64,000 nucleotides of DNA from positions 62,001 through 126,000 of the forward strand of contig BOWN01000002.1 of NCBI GenBank assembly GCA_019649675.1, in the 5' to 3' direction. Positions 23,437 to 33,764 of this stretch are shown here, one piece after another (positions within the stretch are counted from its first letter, which is position 1; each line of letters opens with the position of its first letter). This DNA is from Cryomorphaceae bacterium (GTDB taxonomy: Bacteria > Bacteroidota > Bacteroidia > Flavobacteriales > UBA7430). Made by a program: the position numbers and the translations under genes. The notes under the pieces were generated by a model. The model saw only the letters and a program-made list of their open reading frames with translations. It was not told where the DNA came from and searched no databases.

Positions 23437-24218
23437 TTTCTTAAATATTCTTTATAAATTTTAAAACCTGTACTATTAAAAATTTTAGGTTGTTCTACAT
23501 TAACAACATGACCACAGTTAGGAATGACTAAAAGTTTTGAAGAAAGATGATTTTTTACAAGTTTACTGATCGAAGGTAAAAACATATGATCTTCTTCACC
23601 CATAACGTAAAGGGTTGGAATACCTGAATCTTTAATTCTGAACAAAGCTAACAGAGGATTAACTTCTGAAACAAGCGTAAACCAACGTTTAAATTCTTTT
23701 TGGTAAAGTTTTTTAGCTTGATTAATAAACAAGTTACGTGATTCTCTGTGTTTTTTGCGCGGCATTATAATAATTGCAAAAAACTTATAAAGCAAGATAT
23801 ATGGTATAACAGATTTTAAAAGTACTCCTAAACGCATTAAAACTTGACCTCTAAAATTTAATTTCATTACAGCTCCACCCAAAATCAAACTTTCACATCT
23901 TTCAGGAAAACGTTCTGCAATTTCTCTTATAATGATTGTTCCAAGAGATATTCCAACAAAATGACTAGTTTGAATTTTAAGATAATCAAGGACTTCCATT
24001 ACTTCGTCACTTATTGCATCAAAAGTGTAAGATTTCAGTTTCTGATATATATGACTTTTAGACTTACCATGTCCTCTTAAATCAATAAGTAATATATTAT
24101 GTTCCTGTTTAAAATCTCTTAATTGTTTATGCCATATAGCAATGCTTCCACCTGCTCCATGGACAAAAGTTACCCAGGATAATGTATCTTTTCTGATAAA
24201 GGTTTTAAAGTGGAGCAT
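23379..24218 (-). CDS. Alpha/beta hydrolase
   Basis: A 279-residue alpha/beta hydrolase with the usual landmarks: oxyanion motif VHGAGG (19-24), LIDLRGHGKS, nucleophile elbow GISLG with Ser91, an acid in MGEEDHMFLP and a His in NCGHVVNVEQP. No signal peptide, so cytosolic. The substrate cannot be told; esterase, lipase or haloperoxidase-like members share this pattern. Its last ~19 codons lie antisense to the end of the LysM gene, a convergent overlap. The final residues after LRNHL look non-conserved, so the frame may run past the ancestral stop. Undamaged otherwise. Confidence 0.82.
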   Translation of the reverse strand: MLHFKTFIRKDTLSWVTFVHGAGGSIAIWHKQLRDFKQEHNILLIDLRGHGKSKSHIYQKLKSYTFDAISDEVMEVLDYLKIQTSHFVGISLGTIIIREIAERFPERCESLILGGAVMKLNFRGQVLMRLGVLLKSVIPYILLYKFFAIIIMPRKKHRESRNLFINQAKKLYQKEFKRWFTLVSEVNPLLALFRIKDSGIPTLYVMGEEDHMFLPSISKLVKNHLSSKLLVIPNCGHVVNVEQPKIFNSTGFKIYKEYLRNHLSTRIISKFSNLIICTD

Positions 24219-24312
24219 TTGCTTAAATTTTTATAATTAATTTGCGCAAAATAATATATGTTATACTGTAATGTTTAAAGGTTAACTAATCATAAATATA
24301 AAAATTTCAAAC

Positions 24313-24343
24313 AAAAAGCCCATTTAGGATAAATGGGCTTTTT
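24313..24343 (-). terminator. Intrinsic (bidirectional) terminator
   Basis: Fourteen-bp perfect stem AAAAAGCCCATTTA (24313-24326) / TAAATGGGCTTTTT (24330-24343), loop GGA. It ends transcription of the peroxiredoxin gene (stop at 24362, minus strand). Confidence 0.85.
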
Positions 24344-24361
24344 GTTAGCAGATAATATATT

Positions 24362-24994
24362 TTAGTGTTTAGAAAGAAAGTCTGCAACTCCCTCATGGCT
24401 TTCATTCATAGCTTCCTTTCCTTTTTTCCAATTAGCAGGACAAACTTTACCATTTTCTTCAACAAATGTTAGTGCATCAACCATTCTTAATGCTTCATCT
24501 ACACTTCTTCCAAGTGGGAGATTATTAACTAATTGATGTTGTACAACACCTTCTTTGTCGATTAGAAATAAACCACGATAAGCAATCATTTCATTATCTG
24601 TTTCTAGTTGATCATTTTCATTAATAAAATAATCTCCTTTGAGAACATCAAAATTCTTTGATATTGTCTTGTTAGTATCAGCAACAATGGGATAAGTAAT
24701 ACCTTTGATACCACCATCAGATTTTTCCATTTGCAACCAACCCCAATGTGATTTTTCAGTATCAGTTGAACAAGCTACTACAGCAGTGTTTCTTTTTTCA
24801 AACTCTGCAAGATTTTCCTGAAAAGCATGAAGCTCTGTAGGACATACAAATGTAAAATCTTTAGGATAAAAGAAAAATATAACTTTCTTTTTTCCAAGAT
24901 ACTGATCCAAAGAAAAATCTGATTTTTCTTCACCACCATTAACAATTGCTTTTGCTTTAAAATGAGGTGCTTTTCTACCTACTAAAACTGCCAT
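24362..24994 (-). CDS. 2-Cys peroxiredoxin (AhpC/Prx1 type)
   Basis: 210 residues. The peroxidatic cysteine is Cys51 in FYPKDFTFVCPTELHAF. The resolving cysteine, about residue 185, is in GKVCPANWKKG. WLQMEKSDGGIKGITYPIVAD and FLIDKEGVVQH are also typical of the typical-2-Cys class. It reduces hydrogen and alkyl peroxides in the cytosol, recycled by thioredoxin or AhpF. It stands alone with its own terminator and a TACTTTTG -7 element 36 bp upstream. Intact. Confidence 0.95.
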   Translation of the reverse strand: MAVLVGRKAPHFKAKAIVNGGEEKSDFSLDQYLGKKKVIFFFYPKDFTFVCPTELHAFQENLAEFEKRNTAVVACSTDTEKSHWGWLQMEKSDGGIKGITYPIVADTNKTISKNFDVLKGDYFINENDQLETDNEMIAYRGLFLIDKEGVVQHQLVNNLPLGRSVDEALRMVDALTFVEENGKVCPANWKKGKEAMNESHEGVADFLSKH

Positions 24995-25029
24995 AATTTA
25001 TAATTTACTTATTACTTATTTTATACCAA

Positions 25030-25037
25030 CAAAAGTA
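25030..25037 (-). promoter_or_regulatory. Possible -7 element for peroxiredoxin
   Basis: Minus-strand TACTTTTG matches TAnnTTTG, 36 bp before the peroxiredoxin ATG. No clear -33 TTG is seen at the right spacing. Confidence 0.35.
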
Positions 25038-25077
25038 CAAAAGATTAAGAAAAAAACTTCTATTACTTAAAAAATAC

Positions 25078-25902
25078 TCATTCTGATAAAAAATTTATTG
25101 TAGTATCTATAACTTTAAGCATATTTTCAGGTAAATGGTTCATTTCAAATGGATGTTTTACATCAAATGTGTGTCCTGTATTTTTAATTAAAACCAAAGT
25201 AGAATTTGTAATTAAAGATACAAGAAATTCAGCATCAGAAAAAGGAACCACTTTATCATCGGTACCATGAATAATCATGACATTCTGCCTAATTTTTTTA
25301 GATTGATATGGAATATCTAATATTTGTTTATTCTCAATAAAAGATTCGTAAAATTGATAGTACATAGGCATCATTTGCATGGTACGTCCATTTAATATAT
25401 GCTGAACTCCCTTTTGTTTCCATTCTGAAACATCTACTGGAAAACGTGCTTCAAAATTGCACACAGATGCCCATGTAATGGTATTTTTAATTCGCTTATC
25501 TTGCGCTGATCGAAGTAGCGCAATTCCTCCTCCTCTACTGTGACCTATAACTACTAATTTTGAAAATTGAATATTTAACTCTGATGCCTCAAGCCAATCA
25601 ATTACGATACCTAATTCTTTGAGTTCTAACAAATAATTATTCATACCGAAAGCCTCTAGATCAACAAAATCTAAAAGATTATTAGAAGTAACTCCGTTGT
25701 GAGAGAAATTAAATTTCAAAAATAAAAAACCTTGACTGGCAAAAGAATCTGCAACTAAATTAGAAGCACCCCAATCTTTAAAACCTTTAAAACCATGAAC
25801 ATAAATAACCGGAGTTAAAGATTTTTGAGTTTCCTTAAACCTATAATCAATAGATATCTTTCGACCATTACAGCCATCAATTTCAAGGTGATTTACTTTC
25901 AT
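25078..25902 (-). CDS. Alpha/beta hydrolase, dienelactone-hydrolase-like
   Basis: 274 residues, no signal peptide. Oxyanion YVHGFKGFKDWG, nucleophile elbow GHSRGGG (Ser122), acid in IIHGTDDKVVPF, His in KNTGHTFDVKHP. This is close to the Bacteroidota family often labelled alpha/beta hydrolase or peptidase S9-like. The product is unknown. It lies 5 bp after bshA in the same direction, so it is the third gene of a likely operon (GH3/serine hydrolase, bshA, this one). Intact. Confidence 0.85.
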   Translation of the reverse strand: MKVNHLEIDGCNGRKISIDYRFKETQKSLTPVIYVHGFKGFKDWGASNLVADSFASQGFLFLKFNFSHNGVTSNNLLDFVDLEAFGMNNYLLELKELGIVIDWLEASELNIQFSKLVVIGHSRGGGIALLRSAQDKRIKNTITWASVCNFEARFPVDVSEWKQKGVQHILNGRTMQMMPMYYQFYESFIENKQILDIPYQSKKIRQNVMIIHGTDDKVVPFSDAEFLVSLITNSTLVLIKNTGHTFDVKHPFEMNHLPENMLKVIDTTINFLSE

Positions 25903-25907
25903 TAGAA

Positions 25908-27036
25908 TTATTTAATAGTTTCTAATGCTTCAAGATATACAGCCTCATAAAGAGGTAAAATTTTACATATATCATATTCTTTAGCCGCTGAAAGTGCATT
26001 CTGAGCAAACTCGTTATATTTTCTCTTATCATTCAATAATGATATCGCATCATTTGACATTTTCGCTACATTACCTACGGCAGATGTGTATCCGGTTACA
26101 CCATTGATATTTAAATGAGACAAACCACCTGTATTACTTGAAACCACAGGAATACCTGCAGCCATAGCTTCAAGAGCTACCAAGCCAAAACTTTCTTTTT
26201 CTGATGGCAATACAAACAAATCTGAAATTGCCAATAAACGAGACACGTCTTGGTTTTTCCTAGAACTTCACATCATCTGAACAGCCCAGATCACGACACA
26301 TATACTCTGCAACTTCTCTTTGAGGTCCATCACCAACCATCAATAATTTAACAGGCATTTTTTCTCTTACATTTACAAATATACGAATCACATCTGCTAC
26401 TCTTTTTACAGGTCTGAAATTGGAAATATGAATCATTATTTTCTCCCGATTAGGGGCATAATGTAACTGTAAATCTTGGTCAAAAGTATAGTTGTGTAAA
26501 TCGAAATCAATAAAATTTGGAATCACTTTTATCTCCTTTCGAATAGAAAAACAATTTAATGTTTCTTCTCTTAAATGCTGAGATACAGCAGTTACCACAT
26601 TAGAATGATTGATAGAAAAGTTAACTGCAGGTGTTAAAGCTGGACTTTTTCCTACCAATGTAATGTCGGTGCCATGTAATGTGGTTACCACCGGAATATG
26701 AATACCCTCTTCAGCCAGTATCTGTTTGGTTAAATAAGCAACATAAGCATGAGGAATGGCATAGTGAACATGAAGAAGATCTAACTTTTCATACTTTACG
26801 ACATCCAATAATTTACAAGCTAAACTTAGTTCATAAGGTGGGTATTCAAATAAAGGATAATCAGCTACACGAACTTCATGAAAAACAATATTATTCACCT
26901 GATCATTCAAACGGACGGGCTGCCGATAAGCAACAAAATGAACTTCATGCTCTTTATCAGCTAATGCTTTACCGAGTTCCGTAGCAACAATACCACTACC
27001 TCCAAAGGTCGGATAACAAACAATTCCTATTTTCAT
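25908..27036 (-). CDS. bshA: N-acetyl-alpha-D-glucosaminyl L-malate synthase BshA (one frameshift)
   Basis: First enzyme of bacillithiol synthesis: joins UDP-GlcNAc and L-malate. A GT4 glycosyltransferase of about 377 residues. The N-terminus [20 protein letters not shown] is diagnostic. [36 protein letters not shown] and [19 protein letters not shown] (nucleotide-sugar site) follow. One break near 26250 falls between [10 protein letters not shown] and [10 protein letters not shown]. It sits 1 bp after the GH3/serine hydrolase gene. The other bsh genes are not in the window. Confidence 0.92.
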
Positions 27037-27037
27037 G

Positions 27038-29956
27038 TTATTCTATTGCCTTGTAAATAACATCCTGAATTTGGGTTCTAATATTTTCTTTTACCAAAAG
27101 AAAATTTTCAGCCGAAGGATGAATTCTATTAGACAAAAATACGTAAATCAATTCATGTTCTGGGTCTGCCCATACAATGGTTCCTGTAAAACCAGAGTGA
27201 CCAAAGCTGGATTGTGAAGCTTGATCGCAAGTAGGTCCATCAGTATCATCAATTACAGGTTTATCAAAACCAATTCCTCTGCGATTGTCTTTACGGCGGT
27301 ACTGACAAGATGTAAATTCTTCTATGGTCTTTTCTTCTATATATCTTTTACCCGCATATTCGCCACCGTTCAAATACATCTGCATCAGCTTTGCCAAATC
27401 GTTGGCATTAGAAAATAAACCTGCATGTCCGCCAACACCATCTTGCATAGCAGCACCTGGATCGTGAACATACCCCCTTAACAACTGATTCCTGAAATAA
27501 GTATCATTTTCAGTGGGTACAATGGTATTAATATCAAATTTTTCTAAAGGATGATAACTCGTAAAATTAGCACCAAGATCTTCATATAAGCGATCTTGAA
27601 CCATATCTTTTAAAGAGGCATCTTCTTGATTTTCGATAATTTCTTTTAGAATATAATAGCCTAAATCACTGTATTTATAGCCTTTATCTTTTCGCATTTT
27701 TGAGTGAATTACCCTATCAAAAATGGTATCTAGGTATGCTTCATTCATGTAAATATCTTGGGCAACTTTTATCTGAAAATCGCCTATTTTTCTATCGGAA
27801 TATATCTCCGGATTTAGATCTCCCTTTTCGGTTAAGGTTTCTCTGTAAAAAGGAATCCAGGGCCACAAACAAGCATGATGTGCAAGTATTTTTCTGCTGC
27901 TTAACTTCCCCTTAGAACAGGTGTCTTCAATACTCAAATATTTTCTAATACCCTTATCTACATCAAAAGTACCAGCATCTACTTTTTGCATGAGCAAAGG
28001 AAGTGTAGACAAAATTTTAGTGATGGATGCTATATCGTAAACATCAAATTCGTTTACAGCATTTAAACTGTCGTAAGTGTGATAACCAAAACTTTTATGA
28101 TAAACCACCTTTCCCTCTTTAGCTACTAGAACCTGACATCCGGGTGTGGCTTTAATTTCAATAGCATAATTTACAATTGAATCTATTAAATGTAAAGTAT
28201 CTCTATTTAAACCGACCTCTTCAGGTACAGAATATTTTAATCTTTTTAAAGATTGCATATCTAATCCAAAACCTGACTTATACTCATCTGAGAGACTAAC
28301 AGGTAATTTACCTTCTACAGGTATGGCACCAAAAATACTTTGCGCTGCTAATGATTGCATACTTTTTGAATTTTGATAGGCCATCAAAACACTTTTAACA
28401 TCATTTAAATAGTCAGCATTAAGTAAGCTATAAGGATTAGCAAAAACAACTAGAGAAACAGATGTCTTCATGGAAAAATCTAATATAATTTCTTTTTCAG
28501 CATCAGTAATTTTATAAGATTTCCATGGAGATGCATTTGATTTATGAATAGAAATAATCAACCTATCAAAATCTGAAGCCTCATCTATTGCTGTATCAAA
28601 GGTGTGTACATAAGCGTATCGTTTTAACTGATTCACGAAATTTTCAGAATCCGATTTACCTAAAGTCAATACTGCTATTTTCTGATTTTTTAGATCTGCT
28701 AAAGGAATTTCCTCATCAGTATTTTTTAAAAGTGTTAATGCTGCTTCTTCCAATCGACGTATTAATAATTCAGAATCGTCATTCTGAACTCTTTTAAGAA
28801 CATTTACGGTATCAATTTGCACATCAGATGTTAAACCCAACCACTCTTTAGCTTTTAATATTTTATGACAGGATTGGTTGATCCTATCCTCGGTTAAAAG
28901 GCTATCCTGAATAGCTTTCTTAATTGCAGTAAATGCTGCCGGAATATCTTCAGGGAAAAGTAAAACATCATTCCCTGCTTGTAAAGCAGCTACTTCCAAG
29001 GCTCCACTTTCGTATAAAGAACTGACCGCTTTCATATTTAAAGCATCGGTAAAAGTAAGTCCACTAAAATTTAATTGCTGACGAAGCATGGTATCTACCA
29101 CATAAGGTGACAAAGTACTGGCTCTATTTTCAATAGAATCTAATGATGGGATATTTAAGTGAGCGACCATCACAGAGGCAACTCCTGCATCAATTAATCT
29201 TTTAAATGGTATAAGATCTACAGTATCAATTCGTGATTTTGTATGATCTAATACAGGTAATGTTTTATGAGAATCGGAGTCTGTATCTCCATGTCCAGGG
29301 AAATGTTTTGCACAGGCTAAAACGCCAGATTCCTGCATCCCATTCATTAAAGCAAGGGCTTTATTGGATACATTTAAAGGATCCTCACCATATGAACGTG
29401 CATTAATAATAGGATTAAAAGGATTTGAATTTACATCGACAACGGGAGCGAAATTGAAATGTATACCCATGGTCTTACATTCCTGTGCAATAGCCACACC
29501 CATCTCATAAAGCAGATCTTCATTTTGAATTGCACCTAAAGTCATATTCCATGGAAAAGCATTTAAACTGTCTATTCGCATTGAAAGCCCCCACTCGCCA
29601 TCAATTCCATTCATCATTGGTATATTTGATCTGGATTGAAATCTATTAACCAAAAGATTGTGCTGATGAGGTTCTGCCTGAAAATAAATAAGCCCACCAA
29701 GACCATAATTTTCTATTAAACTATCGATCATTAAGTAATAAGCTTCATCAGTATCTCTGCCATTAGCAGCAACCATAAACAATTGACCAATCTTCTGATC
29801 CAAACTCATAGACTGTATTAAAGAATCAGCCCAAGGAGATGGCATCATCATATAAGGTGCTTTTTTGGGTGGTTCAGGAATAGTTGAAACGCCCATTCCT
29901 AAAAAACCCAAAAAACCTAAAACGATTATAAGTACACTTAATATTCTTAAATACAT
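27038..29956 (-). CDS. GH3 beta-N-acetylglucosaminidase fused to serine hydrolase (beta-lactamase fold)
   Basis: 972 residues, intact. An N-terminal hydrophobic segment (ILSVLIIVLGFLGFLGMG) suggests export. Residues ~45-390 are a NagZ-type GH3 domain: KHFPGHGDTDSDSH (217-230, with the His/Asp dyad) and the nucleophile Asp304 in FTDALNMKA. A linking domain follows. From ~580 it is a class-C beta-lactamase/serine hydrolase domain with SITK (Ser-x-x-Lys, near 650), YSD and HSGFTGT. Such fusions are common in Bacteroidota and probably act on peptidoglycan fragments in the periplasm. It is first in an apparent operon with bshA and a hydrolase. Confidence 0.92.
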   Translation of the reverse strand: MYLRILSVLIIVLGFLGFLGMGVSTIPEPPKKAPYMMMPSPWADSLIQSMSLDQKIGQLFMVAANGRDTDEAYYLMIDSLIENYGLGGLIYFQAEPHQHNLLVNRFQSRSNIPMMNGIDGEWGLSMRIDSLNAFPWNMTLGAIQNEDLLYEMGVAIAQECKTMGIHFNFAPVVDVNSNPFNPIINARSYGEDPLNVSNKALALMNGMQESGVLACAKHFPGHGDTDSDSHKTLPVLDHTKSRIDTVDLIPFKRLIDAGVASVMVAHLNIPSLDSIENRASTLSPYVVDTMLRQQLNFSGLTFTDALNMKAVSSLYESGALEVAALQAGNDVLLFPEDIPAAFTAIKKAIQDSLLTEDRINQSCHKILKAKEWLGLTSDVQIDTVNVLKRVQNDDSELLIRRLEEAALTLLKNTDEEIPLADLKNQKIAVLTLGKSDSENFVNQLKRYAYVHTFDTAIDEASDFDRLIISIHKSNASPWKSYKITDAEKEIILDFSMKTSVSLVVFANPYSLLNADYLNDVKSVLMAYQNSKSMQSLAAQSIFGAIPVEGKLPVSLSDEYKSGFGLDMQSLKRLKYSVPEEVGLNRDTLHLIDSIVNYAIEIKATPGCQVLVAKEGKVVYHKSFGYHTYDSLNAVNEFDVYDIASITKILSTLPLLMQKVDAGTFDVDKGIRKYLSIEDTCSKGKLSSRKILAHHACLWPWIPFYRETLTEKGDLNPEIYSDRKIGDFQIKVAQDIYMNEAYLDTIFDRVIHSKMRKDKGYKYSDLGYYILKEIIENQEDASLKDMVQDRLYEDLGANFTSYHPLEKFDINTIVPTENDTYFRNQLLRGYVHDPGAAMQDGVGGHAGLFSNANDLAKLMQMYLNGGEYAGKRYIEEKTIEEFTSCQYRRKDNRRGIGFDKPVIDDTDGPTCDQASQSSFGHSGFTGTIVWADPEHELIYVFLSNRIHPSAENFLLVKENIRTQIQDVIYKAIE

Positions 29957-30083
29957 TTGTCCGAATTATCTTTGAAAAATATAATATTAAGTTGAATTCG
30001 GATACTTATCTAGATGTAACTTATTCACAATTCTGTTATTTGGTATTAGATTTTCATATTTTCGATTTTAAACAAAGAAAATA

Positions 30084-32405
30084 ATGAAACTTTGTATTGC
30101 AGAAAAGCCCAGTGTGGCCAGAGAAATAGCCCAGGTTATTGGAGCAAATGAGAAGAAAATTGGATATTACGAAGGCAATGGCTATCAAGTAAGCTGGACT
30201 TTTGGACATTTTTGCACCCTTAAAGAACCACACGAATACAATCCTTCATGGAAACCTTGGAATTTAAGTTACCTTCCTATACTTCCTCCAGCTTACGAGA
30301 TTAAACTCATTAAAAACAAAGGCGTTAAGGAACAGTTTGAAATCATTAAATATTTGGTGAAAAATTGTAATTCTGTCATCAATTGTGGTGATGCTGGACA
30401 AGAGGGAGAATTAATTCAACGTTGGGTTTTAGAACATGCTGGAAACACAAAACCCATTCAGCGATTGTGGATCTCTTCACTTACGAACGAAGCCATTAAA
30501 GATGGATTTTCGAAACTAAAAGACGGTGCTGAGTTAAATAGATTATACCATGCAGGAAAATCTAGAGCAATAGGCGATTGGGTTTTGGGCTTAAATGCTA
30601 CACGTCTATACACCTTACGATACGGTAACGGAAAGCAAGTATTATCAATAGGTAGAGTACAAACACCAACACTGGCAATGATTGTAAGCCGCCAAAAAGA
30701 AATTGAAAATTTCAAACCTAGTCCTTTTTGGGTATTACAAACAGAATATAAAAACACTCTTTTTAATGCAGAAGCAGGAAAATTTAAAAATGTCGAAAAA
30801 GCCAGAGAGCAATTAGCCTTAATAGCTCAATCAGAATTTGAAATTGTCTCTAACGAAACCAAAAAAGGGAAAGAAAGTCCTCTAAAGCTTTTCGATCTAA
30901 CCTCTCTTCAGGTTTCATGTAACAATAGATTCAATCTTTCTGCCGAAGAAACTCTGAAAACAATTCAGAGTTTATACGAAAAGAAACTATGCTCCTACCC
31001 TCGTGTAGACACAACTTTCCTTCCTACAGATGTTTACCCAAAAATAGATGGTATCCTTAAAGGATTAAAAGTTTACAATTCAATAACTCTTCCTTTGATT
31101 GGGAAACCAATACGAAAGTCGAAAAAGGTGTTTAATGACAAAAAGGTGACTGACCACCATGCCATTATTCCAACAGGGCAAAACCCGAGTTCAGGATTAA
31201 GTTACAATGAGAAAATGGTTTATGATTTGATCACAAAAAGATTTATTGCCGCTTTCTACCCAGATTGTACAGTTTCTAATACAACAGTTAAAGGACGCTC
31301 AAACACTGTTTTATTTAAAACCACCGGAAAGCAAATTTTAGATTTGGGATGGAGAATTGTCTATAGTAAAGACAGCAGTAATTCAGATGATAACATTATG
31401 CCAGACTTTGTTAAAGGAGAAAAAGGCGCTCATAAACCTAATCTCGATGAGAAAAGCACAAAAGCACCTTCTTGGCATACTGAAGCATCTTTATTAAGAG
31501 CTATGGAGACAGCGGGCAAACAAGTTGATGACGAAGAAATGCGTGACTTAATGAAAGAAAATGGAATCGGAAGACCATCTACACGTGCTGCAGTTACAGA
31601 AACACTTTTCAGAAGAAAATACATCATCAAACAAAAAAAGAAATTAGTTGCTACCCCAATGGGTGTTCAATTAATAGACACAATACAAAATGAATTATTA
31701 AAATCCCCCAAACTCACAGGTCAATGGGAAAAAAAGCTTAGAGACATTGAACAAGGCAAGTATAATGCTCAAGTATTCTTAAAAGAAATGGAAACCTTAG
31801 TGACGACGTTAGTCAAAGAAGTGAAAAACCGACAATCGGTAAACCGTTTTGGTGAAGCTGATATGAAGGTGCGTAAAAAAATTGACACACCTAACTGTCC
31901 AAAATGTAATACTGGAAAGATTTTAAAAGGAAAAACAGCTTACGGTTGTAGCGAATATAAAAAAGGATGTCATTTTTTGGTCCAATTTGAACAATTCAAC
32001 AAAAAACTAAGCGAAAAACAAATCTTTCAATTAATTGTTAAGAAAAAAACAAATTGGATGAAAGATTTTAAAATAAAAGAATCTCTTGTAGAAGGACGCT
32101 TAATCATTAATAAAGAGTTTAAAATTGAATTGCAATTTAAAGAAGAAGAAACTCTTAAGTGCCCTCGTTGTGAGGAAGGGATTATCTTAAAAGGTAAAAA
32201 TGCCTATGGCTGCAACAGATTCAAATTGGGATGTAAAACCATTATACCATTTGAAATATTCAACAAAAAACTGACAAATACACAAATCAAAAAGCTAATT
32301 CTTAAAGGACATACTCAATTAATTAAAGGACTTTTAATAAATGGTCAAAAGAAAAATGCAAAACTAAAATTTAATGCAGATTTCGAAGTATGCCTAGCAG
32401 AGTAA
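30084..32405 (+). CDS. topB: DNA topoisomerase III
   Basis: 773 residues, intact. Type IA topoisomerase that decatenates and relaxes single-stranded regions in replication and recombination. Toprim domain at the N-terminus (AEKPSVAREIAQVIG; acidic residues in DAGQEGEL, 103-110). The active-site Tyr is Tyr305 in SYPRVDT. HTEASLLRAME and GIGRPSTRAAV are typical family motifs. Two C-terminal zinc-ribbon-like modules follow (CPKCNTGKILKGKTAYGC, CPRCEEGIILKGKNAYGC), which is more than the E. coli enzyme has. Divergent from the GH3 fusion across 127 bp. Confidence 0.95.
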   Translation: MKLCIAEKPSVAREIAQVIGANEKKIGYYEGNGYQVSWTFGHFCTLKEPHEYNPSWKPWNLSYLPILPPAYEIKLIKNKGVKEQFEIIKYLVKNCNSVINCGDAGQEGELIQRWVLEHAGNTKPIQRLWISSLTNEAIKDGFSKLKDGAELNRLYHAGKSRAIGDWVLGLNATRLYTLRYGNGKQVLSIGRVQTPTLAMIVSRQKEIENFKPSPFWVLQTEYKNTLFNAEAGKFKNVEKAREQLALIAQSEFEIVSNETKKGKESPLKLFDLTSLQVSCNNRFNLSAEETLKTIQSLYEKKLCSYPRVDTTFLPTDVYPKIDGILKGLKVYNSITLPLIGKPIRKSKKVFNDKKVTDHHAIIPTGQNPSSGLSYNEKMVYDLITKRFIAAFYPDCTVSNTTVKGRSNTVLFKTTGKQILDLGWRIVYSKDSSNSDDNIMPDFVKGEKGAHKPNLDEKSTKAPSWHTEASLLRAMETAGKQVDDEEMRDLMKENGIGRPSTRAAVTETLFRRKYIIKQKKKLVATPMGVQLIDTIQNELLKSPKLTGQWEKKLRDIEQGKYNAQVFLKEMETLVTTLVKEVKNRQSVNRFGEADMKVRKKIDTPNCPKCNTGKILKGKTAYGCSEYKKGCHFLVQFEQFNKKLSEKQIFQLIVKKKTNWMKDFKIKESLVEGRLIINKEFKIELQFKEEETLKCPRCEEGIILKGKNAYGCNRFKLGCKTIIPFEIFNKKLTNTQIKKLILKGHTQLIKGLLINGQKKNAKLKFNADFEVCLAE

Positions 32406-32433
32406 AGAGAGATGGTAATAATTTACAGTAAAG

Positions 32434-33764
32434 TTATCTAAGTCCATTTTTCTTGCGAGTTTTTTTAACAGTAGGTTTCTTCCCAAATTGTAAGCTAAAC
32501 CCAAGTTGAAGAAACAGATTTTTAGTATCAAATAAATCTGCAGCTAAAATATTATCCAATATCAAATGCATCTGGAATGCTCCAGGAGACCATACAAAAC
32601 CTGTTCCTAAATTACTCAAACCATTAAAATTTTGATACGAACCAATGAGTTCTAAAGATTCTACCAATTGGAATTGATAACCAAGATTAAGGACATTTAA
32701 ACGAGAATCCAAATTCTTTCTTGTGTGAAATAATAAAGAAAAACTGTGTCGTTTATTTAATGTATAAGCGACACCAAGAAAAACGCTTGAATTTAACTTA
32801 GTCTTATAGGAACCTGTTGTTGTGATTGGCTCCATAGTCGTGGTTAGGGAGTCTAAAATTTCCTCTAGTTGGTCTTCCAGATCATCATCTCCAGAACTAG
32901 ACTGAATTAATCCATCAATAACAAATTCAGATTCACCTTCGGTCGTATAAAATTCATTGTTTTCTATGCCCAATTGATACTTCCAAAATCATTTAAAGCA
33001 AAACTAAATTCAAACTTTTTATTGTATTTGTAGGACGCACCTAATGTCAATAGCAAAACCAGAATTCAATAAAGGGTCAGGTGATGAAGTCAGACCAGAA
33101 GTCAAAATTAAAATCGTAAGAATGTAGTTTGAAAATTGGAATTGATGTTGAATCAGTGTAAAGGTCTAAACCTAAACTTTCGGTAAATACATTTGCTATA
33201 CCATTTAAAATTTGATACGCGCTCCAACATTTAATTTATCAGTTAAGAAGATGAAGCACCTATATAAAAACTGTTATAAACAGTCATATCTAAACGCTCA
33301 TCTTTAAAATTCATTGACGATTTAGAAACTGAACATTCCCATGTGTTAAATAATTAACTATGTTACTGGAGAGTTTTAAGCCTAAATCAGCAACAATTTC
33401 ATCTCCGAGATAGGCAAAAACCTTTTTCTTCTTCCCAACTTTAAAACCCAAATAAAAAAGTTGATTACGTGCATTTAATAATAAAGCATCCTTATACCTA
33501 AAAATGAAGAACGGATGGAATATTGAGCCTTAACGAATCATCTTCACCTTTTTTAAATAACTCATTAAAACTTAATGGTGACTGCAAACCAAGACTAAAA
33601 TGAGAAAAAGCAGGAAATCCAATAATCATTTTAGCTTCAGGAAAAGAAGCGGGATTTGAATTTGAATTCAATATAAAAGCATTTGAATGATAGCCTGAAT
33701 AAATATTCTGAGCACTTGAACTAAGTGAAAATATTGATATTATTACAAATATATACTTTCTCAT
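32434..33764 (-). CDS. DUF5723-like outer-membrane protein (frameshifts)
   Basis: Signal peptide MRKYIFVIISIFSLSSSAQ, then IYSGYHSNAFILNSNSNPAS and IIGFPAFSHFSLGLQSPLS, which I recognise as the N-terminus of the DUF5723 family of Bacteroidota beta-barrel proteins. The middle (32975-33500) is cut by several indels. The last 179 codons are intact, amphipathic and barrel-like (FSLLFHTRKNL, LIGSYQNFNGLSNLGTGFVW). Its ATG overlaps the stop of the lipoprotein gene by one base (TAATG), so the two are probably made together. Function unknown. Confidence 0.72.

Noticed and set aside
26679-26984. Plus-strand frame within bshA
   Set aside because: Antisense to a clearly conserved glycosyltransferase; no homologous features.
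27038-29956. Antibiotic-resistance beta-lactamase
   Set aside because: The serine-hydrolase domain is fused to a GH3 domain and next to bshA, as in housekeeping cell-wall enzymes of this phylum.
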